A stretch of DNA of 19,903 bases from SHZI01 sp032122615. GTDB taxonomy: Bacteria > Pseudomonadota > Gammaproteobacteria > Steroidobacterales > GCA-2729495. The notes under the pieces are model-generated. The model saw nothing but the letters and a program-made list of their open reading frames with translations. It did not search any database and was not told the DNA's origin. The DNA lies in assembly GCA_032122615.1 (NCBI GenBank), contig JAQBGF010000131.1, positions 1 through 19,903 of the forward strand, read 5' to 3'. Below, one piece after another: positions 1 to 5,064 of the stretch; the stretch's first letter is position 1, and every line of letters begins with the position of its first letter. The position numbers were made by a program, and so were the translations under genes.

Positions 1-651
1 GGTCAGACTCGGCGCGAGCGGCGTGCTGAACCACATGATGCTGCTGGTCCAACCCGGGTCGATAAAGATCCCGGACGGCGACTCAGTGAAACCATACATG
101 GTCACGCTGGCCGGAAGGAGGTCGGTCGTGCCGTCCGAACAATTGTTGCCCCCCCCGCTGCCCAGGCAGGGCGTCGGGGAAAAGGTGGCCCAGTCCAGCA
201 GCGGCAGTCCTGCCGACAGGCCGGCGATCACTCCCAGTGGGCCAAGGCTCACTTTGCCGGTGCCGGGGTCAACAAAGATGGTCGATTCCAGTCGGCCTCC
301 GCCCGTCAAGGTCGCAGTGGCGCCGCCAAGGAACACGTCGTAAGCGACTATCGGGTCGAATCCGGTGTTAACCGTCTGGTACATGTACACGAAGTCGGTC
401 GCAGCGACGCCGCCAGCGCCGAGCACATCCAGGGTGCCACCGGCCACCCCTCCCGCCAATGGAAAACCCTGCGCGAGGAAATCCGTGCCGGAAATCACCG
501 CATAACTGATGGTGGCGACGGCGGGGGGTGCGGACACAATAACGGTGCTCCCCGTAACGATCGGCACCACCGGAAATGCCTGGGCGCCCGTCCCCAGTAA
601 TGCTGCCGACAGTCCAAATGCAGCCATTGTGCTGCGCAATGAAATGTTCAT
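1..651 (-). CDS. Secreted protein of unknown function, C-terminus cut by window start
   Basis: This frame is open from an ATG at 651 to the window edge, giving 217 codons with no stop. The start is supported by an AGAAGGGGA Shine-Dalgarno about 7 bases upstream. The N-terminus begins MNISLRSTMAAFGLSAALL and has a clear Sec signal peptide: short basic start, hydrophobic core, and likely cleavage after AQA near residue 25. The mature part is rich in Gly, Ala, Thr and Val with few charged residues, as in beta-rich secreted or surface proteins. I see no recognisable catalytic motif. The C-terminus, where a PEP-CTERM tail would sit, lies outside the window. Two PEP-CTERM-type ends nearby make an exosortase-sorted surface protein a reasonable guess, but that is inference. 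Confidence is high that it is a gene and low on its function. Confidence 0.75.
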   Translation of the reverse strand, partial: MNISLRSTMAAFGLSAALLGTGAQAFPVVPIVTGSTVIVSAPPAVATISYAVISGTDFLAQGFPLAGGVAGGTLDVLGAGGVAATDFVYMYQTVNTGFDPIVAYDVFLGGATATLTGGGRLESTIFVDPGTGKVSLGPLGVIAGLSAGLPLLDWATFSPTPCLGSGGGNNCSDGTTDLLPASVTMYGFTESPSGIFIDPGWTSSIMWFSTPLAPSLT

Positions 652-940
652 GTGTTGTTCCCCTTCTCTTGTTTCTTTGTTTAAGTCCTTGATCAGCCCG
701 ACGGGATTTGCGTTCCCCCTGCAGGGTTACTTTCGCCGCGGCGCGGAAAAGTCGCCCGCGCTGAATCAGCGCATACATCCGTCCTTGGGTGTCACAACGC
801 CCTGCGAGTGAGGGCATGGCAACCGACCTAATTGAAGCTTCATCCTGAAGCCCATCCGGTCGGCTGGATCGAGATGTCTTTTATGAGTCATCCTGCAGGA
901 AGTGTCCAGCATGACATTGCAGCGACGGCGTTATGTCAGT
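652..940. other. Intergenic region upstream of the secreted protein gene
   Basis: About 290 bases without a supported gene. The part next to 651 carries the ribosome binding site of the secreted protein gene. A small palindrome (GAAGCTTC) lies near 834-841. The open frames on either strand here have no ribosome site and look like low-quality composition, so I do not call them genes. Confidence 0.4.
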
Positions 941-1063
941 CTAAATCCCCCCGAAATCCGCAGATTCGCCGCTGGCCCCGGTGCCGACCGACTTGATGTA
1001 GCGGGCGGGGAAGTAGGCTGCCAGGTCGCACGAGAGGTTCACCATCTCGCGCAGGAGCGACGA
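941..1063 (-). pseudogene. Short coding-like fragment ending in the repeat motif
   Basis: A minus-strand frame of 40 codons is open between a TGA at 1066-1064 and a TAG at 943-941. It contains LLREMVNLSCDLAAYFPARY and then runs through repeat copy 1 (SGESADFGGI, then stop). The composition looks like real protein and the third codon positions are GC-rich. There is no good start codon or ribosome site, and the frame is closed upstream by a stop. I read it as the 3' remnant of a decayed gene. I do not recognise the family. Confidence 0.3.
944..986. repeat. 43-bp direct repeat, copy 1
   Basis: This 43-base block recurs at 1240-1282 in the same orientation with one mismatch (42 of 43 identical); the copies are 296 bases apart. 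The core on the plus strand is CAGATTCGCCGCTGGCCCCG. Read on the minus strand, it encodes a Gly/Ser-rich string containing SGES.DFGG that runs into a TAG at 943-941. More diverged relatives lie near 2168-2179 and 3592-3626. Confidence 0.85.
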
Positions 1064-1098
1064 TCAGGCTACGCGGGCAGGCTGGCCGGAAGGGGAGG

Positions 1099-1281
1099 TC
1101 AGCGCAATTCGACTACGTGTCGGTAAAAAGTTAATCGAGCCCCCGCTACCACCTTTTCCGACAGGCCCGAGATGCCCGCAACCAGCGGGCTCACTTCAAC
1201 GCCAAACTCCGCTTCGAGATAGCCGCTAGCCTCAAACCGAATCCCCCCGAAATCCCCAGATTCGCCGCTGGCCCCGGTGCC
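1099..1281 (-). pseudogene. Coding-like fragment downstream of repeat copy 2
   Basis: A minus-strand frame of 60 codons starts inside repeat copy 2 (GTGASGESGDFGGI) and continues with protein-like sequence, including FEASGYLEAEFGVEVSPLVA, to a TGA at 1101-1099. It shares its first 14 residues, apart from one change, with the end of the fragment at 941-1063, and then diverges. There is no start codon with a ribosome site, and a terminator hairpin lies just upstream at 1304-1320. It may be a gene remnant placed here by recombination at the repeat. Function unknown. Confidence 0.3.
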
Positions 1282-1282
1282 G
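1240..1282. repeat. 43-bp direct repeat, copy 2
   Basis: It differs from the copy at 944-986 only by C for G (AATCCCCAGA against AATCCGCAGA). It lies immediately beyond the minus-strand terminator hairpin at 1304-1320, on the downstream side of the PEP-CTERM remnant. Confidence 0.85.
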
Positions 1283-1289
1283 CCCCGGC

Positions 1290-1320
1290 CCCCAAAAGCA
1301 AGAAACCCGCCGAGCGGGTT
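1290..1320 (-). terminator. Rho-independent terminator after the PEP-CTERM remnant
   Basis: On the minus strand AACCCGC-TCG-GCGGGTT forms a perfect 7-bp stem with a 3-base loop, followed by TCTTGCTTTTG. It lies 27 bases past the TAA of the PEP-CTERM remnant at 1347-1349. The hairpin is nearly the same as the one after the intact PEP-CTERM gene (2194-2214). Confidence 0.65.
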
Positions 1321-1346
1321 CCCTGTAGCAGCCTTAAGTGTGGTGT

Positions 1347-1480
1347 TTAGGCGGCAGCTTTACGCCTCATCCAGCCCATCACGCCGAGGGCGGACTCTGA
1401 AAAAGAGAAATCCAAAAGTGTCTGCTTACGGCCAGCGGCAAGGGCAGAGTAAAAGTCAATTACCTGCTGACTGTTTATAT
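1347..1480 (-). pseudogene. Remnant of a PEP-CTERM protein C-terminus
   Basis: The minus strand ends with the reading SALGVMGWMRRKAAA followed by TAA at 1349-1347. This is a hydrophobic segment plus an Arg/Lys cluster, the usual end of an exosortase-sorted protein. The preceding bases, read one frame over, give PLPLAVSRHFWISLFQ, which resembles the P-[LE]-P motif and the start of the membrane helix. The sorting signal therefore appears intact apart from a frameshift and a few extra codons. No body of the protein precedes it, because the CIA30-like gene ends at 1481. A terminator follows. It is best read as the decayed 3' end of a surface-protein gene; the exact frameshift position is uncertain. 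Confidence 0.5.
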
Positions 1481-2110
1481 TCAGGGCGCTTTCTCTGTAT
1501 AGGCCTGCACACTGGCCAGGCGCAGTTCGAAAGGGCCATCCAGCTTGTCGTAGATATACAGGCCGAATTCCTTGATCTCACTGGTGTCGAGTTCGGGCCC
1601 ATCCAGCTTAAGGCCGCGGAACTGAGGATAAAAACTCGCGAACGGTATCTTGACGGTACTCCATTCGCCCTTCAGGGTATTAAAGTCGGCCCAGTAACTG
1701 ACTTTAAAGTTGCGGTAGCGAGCGGTGGTTTGTAATTCCCAGGTGTAGCGTCGCCCATCGCCCTTCACGCGTAGCTGGATGCCATCGTACTTCGATAAAT
1801 CCAGCTGAACGGGTTGCGTCCGGATCGAACTGAATCCACCGCCGTTTGTGTTCGTGCTGCCAGCAAAGATCAGTTCGCCTTTTTCTTCTGTTTCGAACCC
1901 ACCCTCACTCCGTCCGCCCATCACGTTATCGTTCTGCACGTACCAGTCCAGATCGGGGCTGTTGGCAGTAAAGTCGGTGAGCATGAGCACGCCCTTGCTA
2001 TCCGCGGGTTCAGGTTCGGAGGCATCAGGACGCGGGCCGGGAAAAGTCATTAGGACAAATCCAAAAATCAGCGAAAATGGAGCTAAGGCTATGTCTCTAT
2101 TAATACTCAT
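1481..2110 (-). CDS. CIA30-like (NADH:ubiquinone oxidoreductase intermediate-associated 30 domain) protein
   Basis: A 209-residue protein. Residues about 9-23 are hydrophobic (APFSLIFGFVLMTF), indicating an export signal or signal anchor. From about residue 42 to the end it matches the CIA30 fold, a galactose-binding-like beta sandwich. The family landmarks are DWYVQNDNVMGGRSEGGF, GGGFSSIRTQP, YDGIQLRVKGDGRRYTWELQT, YWADFNTLKGEWSTVKIPF and the closing EFGLYIYDKLDGPFEL. In mitochondria the family helps assemble complex I. Bacterial members are common, mostly uncharacterised and often exported, so a complex I role should not be assumed. The ATG at 2110 has no strong Shine-Dalgarno, which leaves the start uncertain. 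The length fits the family and the gene looks intact. Confidence 0.8.
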   Translation of the reverse strand: MSINRDIALAPFSLIFGFVLMTFPGPRPDASEPEPADSKGVLMLTDFTANSPDLDWYVQNDNVMGGRSEGGFETEEKGELIFAGSTNTNGGGFSSIRTQPVQLDLSKYDGIQLRVKGDGRRYTWELQTTARYRNFKVSYWADFNTLKGEWSTVKIPFASFYPQFRGLKLDGPELDTSEIKEFGLYIYDKLDGPFELRLASVQAYTEKAP

Positions 2111-2167
2111 AGTTATTTAGTTACGGCCGTGTCCGGTCCGCGCCCGAGCTGCGCATGACCATCATAC

Positions 2168-2179
2168 GCAGATTCGCCA
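2168..2179. repeat. Short partial copy of the dispersed repeat
   Basis: CGCAGATTCGCC is identical to positions 959-970 of repeat copy 1. The flanking bases are only loosely similar. Like copy 2, it lies just beyond a PEP-CTERM terminator hairpin. Confidence 0.35.
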
Positions 2180-2193
2180 CCAACCCCGAATCA

Positions 2194-2214
2194 AGAATCC
2201 CGCCGAAGCGGGTT
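2194..2214 (-). terminator. Rho-independent terminator after the PEP-CTERM gene
   Basis: On the minus strand CCCGC-TTCG-GCGGG forms a 5-bp stem closed by a TTCG tetraloop, followed by ATTCTTGATT. It lies 27 bases after the TAA of the PEP-CTERM gene. It separates that gene from the CIA30-like gene, although the T run is short. Confidence 0.6.
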
Positions 2215-2239
2215 CCCTGGTGCAGTCTGTTTGCAGCTG

Positions 2240-2740
2240 TTAGCTGCTAATCTTCCGCCTCAGCCAGCGACGGCCGCCAAGACCGGCGATACCCGTCGCC
2301 AATAGCCATGCCGTGGCGGGGAGCGGTACCACCTGGACATCGGCCTGGGTGTAGCTGACCGGGATTGGTTCGAAGGTGTCGGCGTCGAACCAGCCCGAGA
2401 CATTGCCGCCGTCATCGTTGATGACAATGCCGGTGGGGCCGTTGGCGGCGTTTGCGAGTACCTGGAAGGTCAGGACTGCGACGTCATAGATGGAGCCGTT
2501 ATCAGCCGTGGGCGCTTCGACGTCAAACACCGTCGGGTTGTCCGATGGCGGGCTGTTCTTCACAAAAATGACCCAGGGCGGGAGAGTTGCCCCGCTCACG
2601 TAGGCCACCCTGGTATCGTCGAAGGCCAATTCCATCGTCGCCGCAAAGGTGTTCTGTGCGTCGGACGCAATCTGCAGCGTGAAGGTCTGGCCCGGGACGA
2701 CGAAGGAAGCGCTCGGGGTGATAGTCACCTGTGCGGCCAT
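2240..2740 (-). CDS. PEP-CTERM/VPLPA-type surface protein, apparently without its signal peptide
   Basis: Read from an ATG at 2740, the protein has 166 residues. The body (ITPSASFVVPGQTFTLQIAS, then FAATMELAFDDTRVAYVSGA) resembles a cohesin-like beta-sandwich module of the kind found in exported surface proteins. The C-terminus has the three-part sorting tail: VPLPA, a hydrophobic helix (WLLATGIAGLGG), and a basic end (RRWLRRK). In known systems an exosortase cleaves this tail while the protein crosses the membrane. The mature domain starts almost immediately at the ATG, so the expected signal peptide is absent. Upstream DNA (2741-2917) stays open in this frame but has stronger coding character on the opposite strand. 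The gene has probably lost its 5' end and may be non-functional. Confidence 0.65.
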   Translation of the reverse strand: MAAQVTITPSASFVVPGQTFTLQIASDAQNTFAATMELAFDDTRVAYVSGATLPPWVIFVKNSPPSDNPTVFDVEAPTADNGSIYDVAVLTFQVLANAANGPTGIVINDDGGNVSGWFDADTFEPIPVSYTQADVQVVPLPATAWLLATGIAGLGGRRWLRRKISS

Positions 2741-2749
2741 GCCCTCGCC

Positions 2750-2911
2750 ATGCCCGACCATTGGCCCCGCTTCCTGGAACTCATCCGCGACCTCGACCCC
2801 GAGACGCGGGAGATCGTCGGCGACCTGATCCGGCGCTGGGCGCCGCTGGAGGAGATCATCAAGGTGATCGAGAAGCGGCGGCGTAGCAAGGGCAGTGCTA
2901 AGAAGGAGGGA
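2750..2911 (+). pseudogene. Plus-strand coding-like fragment, unknown family
   Basis: From an ATG at 2750 the plus strand reads a charged, helix-forming segment: RFLELIRDLDPETREIVGDL, then IRRWAPLEEIIKVIEKRRR. Nearly every third codon position is G or C, which is typical of real genes here and much stronger than in the opposing minus frame. Beyond about 2910 the frame runs antisense into the beta-flower-like gene and loses protein character. There is no clear ribosome site. It is probably a displaced gene fragment that replaced the 5' end of the PEP-CTERM gene. I do not recognise the family. Confidence 0.35.
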
Positions 2912-3560
2912 TGGCACGTTCGAGCCACCCGTCGTTGCTCCACCGCAACGGGTGCTCTGGTCTGTCGATCAAGGGTGGCAATGGCCAAGCCATACAGAGT
3001 CCGCGGCGCTCGGGGAGCGCTGGACGGGGTGGTGGCGCTTGCGTTGGCGGAAATTCAAGCTCCGCAATGGTGCGATGCAGGTTCTCTTCCCATTTTAGGT
3101 CCGGCTGATCTGGCCAGCCCCGCCTTCCTCCCCCCCCGTATGGTTGGCACCTGAGAAACCGAGCCACTCGAAATTGCCAATCAGCCGGTCGATGCGTCTC
3201 TTCAATAAAACCCACGACGTCCTCTTGGATATCCAGGAATAGACCTCCCGCATACCACCCAGCGAAATCCCATCCGGTATGCCCACGACGATCTCTCCAA
3301 ACAAAGTCGTGGACCGAAACCGCAGCGAAAGAGCCATCCAATGAATAGATATTCGCGCCGAAGTGTCCATCATGCTCCCCGAGCCACCCGCACGGGCGAC
3401 CCTGCCTGTCGTAGATCGGGATAATTGCCTCGTCGGTTCTGTTGTTGGCGGGGACAACTGAACCGGTTGTCACCGTGGCGTCGTTCCGCCGGTCATCATC
3501 GGACCCGGTGGAAACACCCCGGAATAACGCGTTAAGTGCAGTGCGAATGAGATTTCTCAT
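2898..3560 (-). CDS. 4-fold beta-flower-like protein, function unknown
   Basis: A 220-residue protein starting at ATG 3560, with a good Shine-Dalgarno (AGAAGGGGG, about 6 bases upstream). Residues about 46-110 contain repeated short beta units of the form IYDRQGRPCGWLGEH, NIYSLDGSFAAVSV, VWRDRRGHTGW and AGWYAGGLFLD. The pattern of aromatic-Asp-x-x-Gly followed by Gly-Trp resembles 4-fold beta-flower domain proteins, whose role is not established. The C-terminal third is Pro/Arg-rich and low in complexity. The assignment rests on motif resemblance only. The start codon overlaps (ATGA) the stop of a short upstream open frame carrying a degenerate copy of the dispersed repeat. It sits among gene fragments, which suggests acquisition rather than a core gene. 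Confidence 0.55.
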   Translation of the reverse strand: MRNLIRTALNALFRGVSTGSDDDRRNDATVTTGSVVPANNRTDEAIIPIYDRQGRPCGWLGEHDGHFGANIYSLDGSFAAVSVHDFVWRDRRGHTGWDFAGWYAGGLFLDIQEDVVGFIEETHRPADWQFRVARFLRCQPYGGGGRRGWPDQPDLKWEENLHRTIAELEFPPTQAPPPRPALPERRGLCMAWPLPPLIDRPEHPLRWSNDGWLERAIPPS

Positions 3561-3691
3561 AGTTTGCCCCCTTCTACGGCATCATAGCCAAGACCCCCGA
3601 ACTCTCCAGATTTACCGTTGCCCGCCGGTATCTCAACAGCCCCGACCTCGCGTGTGGCCGATACTGCCACCTGGCTACCGCCGCTGAAGTC
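3557..3691 (-). other. Short open frame coupled to the beta-flower-like gene, contains repeat copy 3
   Basis: A 44-codon minus frame lies between a TAG at 3694-3692 and a TGA at 3559-3557. The TGA shares ATGA with the start of the next gene. It reads REVGAVEIPAGNGKSGEFGG and then LGYDAVEGGKL. The GNGKSGEFGG part corresponds to GASGESGDFGG in repeat copies 1 and 2. There is no ATG, and its upstream half overlaps the antisense HNH remnant. It may be the C-terminal end of a truncated gene or simply translated repeat; I cannot decide. Confidence 0.25.
3592..3626. repeat. Diverged copy of the dispersed repeat
   Basis: Aligned by eye, CCCCCGAACTCTCCAGATTT and the following bases match the 43-bp repeat (CCCCCGAAATCCCCAGATTC) at roughly three quarters of positions, in the same orientation as copies 1 and 2. 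Confidence 0.4.
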
Positions 3692-3824
3692 CTATCGGTG
3701 CGAGTTCGTGGCCCGGCAGATTGCCGTGAAGTTCGACCATAAGCTGTGGCTGACCAAGCCCGAGAAGGACGCCATGCTCCGGGTCCTGAAGGCGTGTCCG
3801 ATGCAGGTCGTGCCGACCCGGTAG
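3654..3824 (+). pseudogene. 3' remnant of an HNH (DUF1524/GmrSD C-terminal-like) nuclease gene
   Basis: The plus frame from 3654 reads TATWLPPLKSYRCEFVARQI, then AVKFDHKLWLTKPEKDAMLRVLKACP, ending at TAG 3822-3824. A W-[LM]-P-P motif, then a Cys-containing helix, A-V-K, a short LW-[LV]-T turn and a final amphipathic helix ending in Cys are what I recall from the C-terminus of secreted HNH-type (DUF1524-related) endonucleases. The upstream part with the catalytic HNH core is absent: before 3654 the sequence switches to the dispersed repeat. It is therefore a truncated, non-functional piece. The family call is from memory of motifs and not certain. Confidence 0.45.
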
Positions 3825-4240
3825 CTAACTGAGGGTCGCCTTTGTTTTTGCAAAAACGGCGGATGCACGGTGGCGGCTGATTCGCAGCAAGCAAAGTTTT
3901 CCCTGCCACCCCTTTCAGGATGGGACCCATACCCTGCCTCGACCAGAACTTCTTGCTGCCTCGACCCAGCTCTCGTGCTGCCTCCGGCAAGAATTGATAG
4001 CGAGGGTTTGCCTGTGCTGTTAGACGCATTTTAGGGAACGACTAGCTCACTGCACCGGAAGGTCGAGCGCAGTTGGTCCGTGCATAGCAGTCAAAAATGC
4101 ACCATACAGAGCCTGGGACTACTGACGGCAAAGTCCGACTGGAGCGGAACGGAAATCGGCCGGGGATCGAAGGTCCTGCTTACACCGTGCTTACACGGGA
4201 ACGCTGCAAAAGTTCGCCCACGCCTAAGTTATTGATTTAA
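3825..4240. other. Gene-free stretch between HNH remnant and tRNA-Lys
   Basis: About 415 bases with no supported gene. It holds a perfect 14-bp palindrome GTTTTTGCAAAAAC at 3844-3857 and a tandem pair of TGCTTACAC nonamers at 4177-4196. A minus frame from 4029 (MRLTAQANPRYQ) is open but has no ribosome site or recognisable domain, and it runs antisense through the HNH remnant. The stretch directly beyond the tRNA 3' end (TTAAATCAATAACTTAGG on the minus strand) is AT-rich compared with its surroundings. Confidence 0.45.
4177..4196. repeat. Tandem nonamer pair, possible integrase arm-type site
   Basis: TGCTTACAC occurs twice with a 2-base gap, a period of 11 bases or one helical turn, about 45 bases beyond the tRNA-Lys 3' end. 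Short direct repeats of this kind near a tRNA end can be binding sites for a tyrosine recombinase. No integrase gene is present to support the idea. Confidence 0.35.
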
Positions 4241-4316
4241 TGGTGGGCCGTGATGGATTTGAACCATCGACCAACGGATTAAAAGTCCGATGCTCTACCA
4301 ACTGAGCTAACGGCCC
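4241..4316 (-). tRNA. tRNA-Lys (anticodon UUU)
   Basis: On the minus strand the gene reads GGGCCGTTAGCTCAGTTGG at its 5' end and TTCAAATCCATCACGGCCCA at its 3' end, followed by an encoded CCA. The 7-bp acceptor stem (GGGCCGT with ACGGCCC), D arm (AGCTCAGTTGGTAGAGC), anticodon arm (CGGACTTTTAATCCG, anticodon TTT) and T arm with TTCAAATC are all intact; 76 nt including CCA. It lies 61 bases after queC and may be cotranscribed with it. In Pseudomonas the tRNA-Lys gene in this position is a known integration site for genomic islands. The accessory-looking DNA here starts directly beyond its 3' end. Confidence 0.97.
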
Positions 4317-4377
4317 CTTGAATTCTTGGGCTTCATGGGGATCTTGGCTGTCTGATGAAGTGAAGATAGGTGGCATT

Positions 4378-5064
4378 TTAGCGATAGCGGGTCGGATCCG
4401 CTACGCCAGCCGCTGCAAACCCCGATTTTCGCAACCGGCAGGCGTCGCACTTACCGCAGGCCTCCCCTTCAGGCGAGGCCTGATAGCAGGACACTGTAGC
4501 GCCAAAGTCCACACCGAGCTCGGTGCCGGTGCGGACGATCTGTGCTTTGCTCATCAGCAATAGCGGCGTGTGGATGGTGATCGGTCGGCCTTCCACGCCG
4601 CGCCGGGTCGCCAGGTTCGCCAGGCGCTGAAACGCCTCGAGGTAGGCAGGACGACAATCCGGGTAGCCGGAATAGTCGACGGCATTCATGCCCGCGTAAA
4701 TGCGATCGGCGTCGAGCACCTCTGCGAAGCCCAGTGCAAATGACAGAAACACCGTGTTCCGGGCCGGGACATAGGTCACCGGGATACCGCTGCCGGGGGA
4801 AGTCGGTACGGCCGATTCCGGGTCCGTCAGCGCCGACCCGCCGATATCGCCGAGCCCGATCCGGACGGTCCGGTGCTCCGCTGCACCGAGTTGACCGGCC
4901 ACCCGCACCGCCGCCGCCAGTTCGGCGCGATGACGCTGACCGTAGTCGAAACTCAGCGCATGACAGGTGCAGCCGTCGCGCCGGGCCAGGGCAAGGCAGG
5001 TGGCAGAATCCATGCCCCCCGACAACAAGACAACAGCACGCAAGGAAGAGTCTGGCGTCACCAT
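4378..5064 (-). CDS. queC: 7-cyano-7-deazaguanine synthase QueC
   Basis: QueC converts 7-carboxy-7-deazaguanine, ammonia and ATP into preQ0, a step toward queuosine in tRNA. The protein (228 residues from ATG 5064) has the PP-loop ATP-binding motif SGGMDS at residues 15-20 and SFDYGQRHRAEL just after it. It also has VPARNTVFLS, GMNAVDYSGYPDCR, and a C-terminal zinc site of four cysteines (CYQASPEGEACGKCDAC, about residues 193-209). The start could be a TTG one codon upstream at 5067. I prefer the ATG because it makes a TGATG overlap with the queE stop, typical of translational coupling. The gene looks complete and functional. Confidence 0.96.
   Translation of the reverse strand: MVTPDSSLRAVVLLSGGMDSATCLALARRDGCTCHALSFDYGQRHRAELAAAVRVAGQLGAAEHRTVRIGLGDIGGSALTDPESAVPTSPGSGIPVTYVPARNTVFLSFALGFAEVLDADRIYAGMNAVDYSGYPDCRPAYLEAFQRLANLATRRGVEGRPITIHTPLLLMSKAQIVRTGTELGVDFGATVSCYQASPEGEACGKCDACRLRKSGFAAAGVADPTRYR

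Noticed and set aside
902..1126. Plus-strand 74-codon open frame across repeat copy 1
   Set aside because: No ribosome site. The minus frame there has better protein character.
2741..2917. N-terminal extension of the PEP-CTERM protein from ATG 2917 (MPSLLLSTALATPP)
   Set aside because: It looks faintly like a signal peptide but has no basic residues, no ribosome site and weaker codon bias than the opposite strand. The mature domain begins at about 2740.
3574..4029. Minus-strand open frame of 151 codons starting MRLTAQANPRYQ
   Set aside because: No ribosome site and no recognisable domain. The second half runs antisense through the HNH remnant and the repeat, with Arg/Ser/Pro-rich shadow composition.
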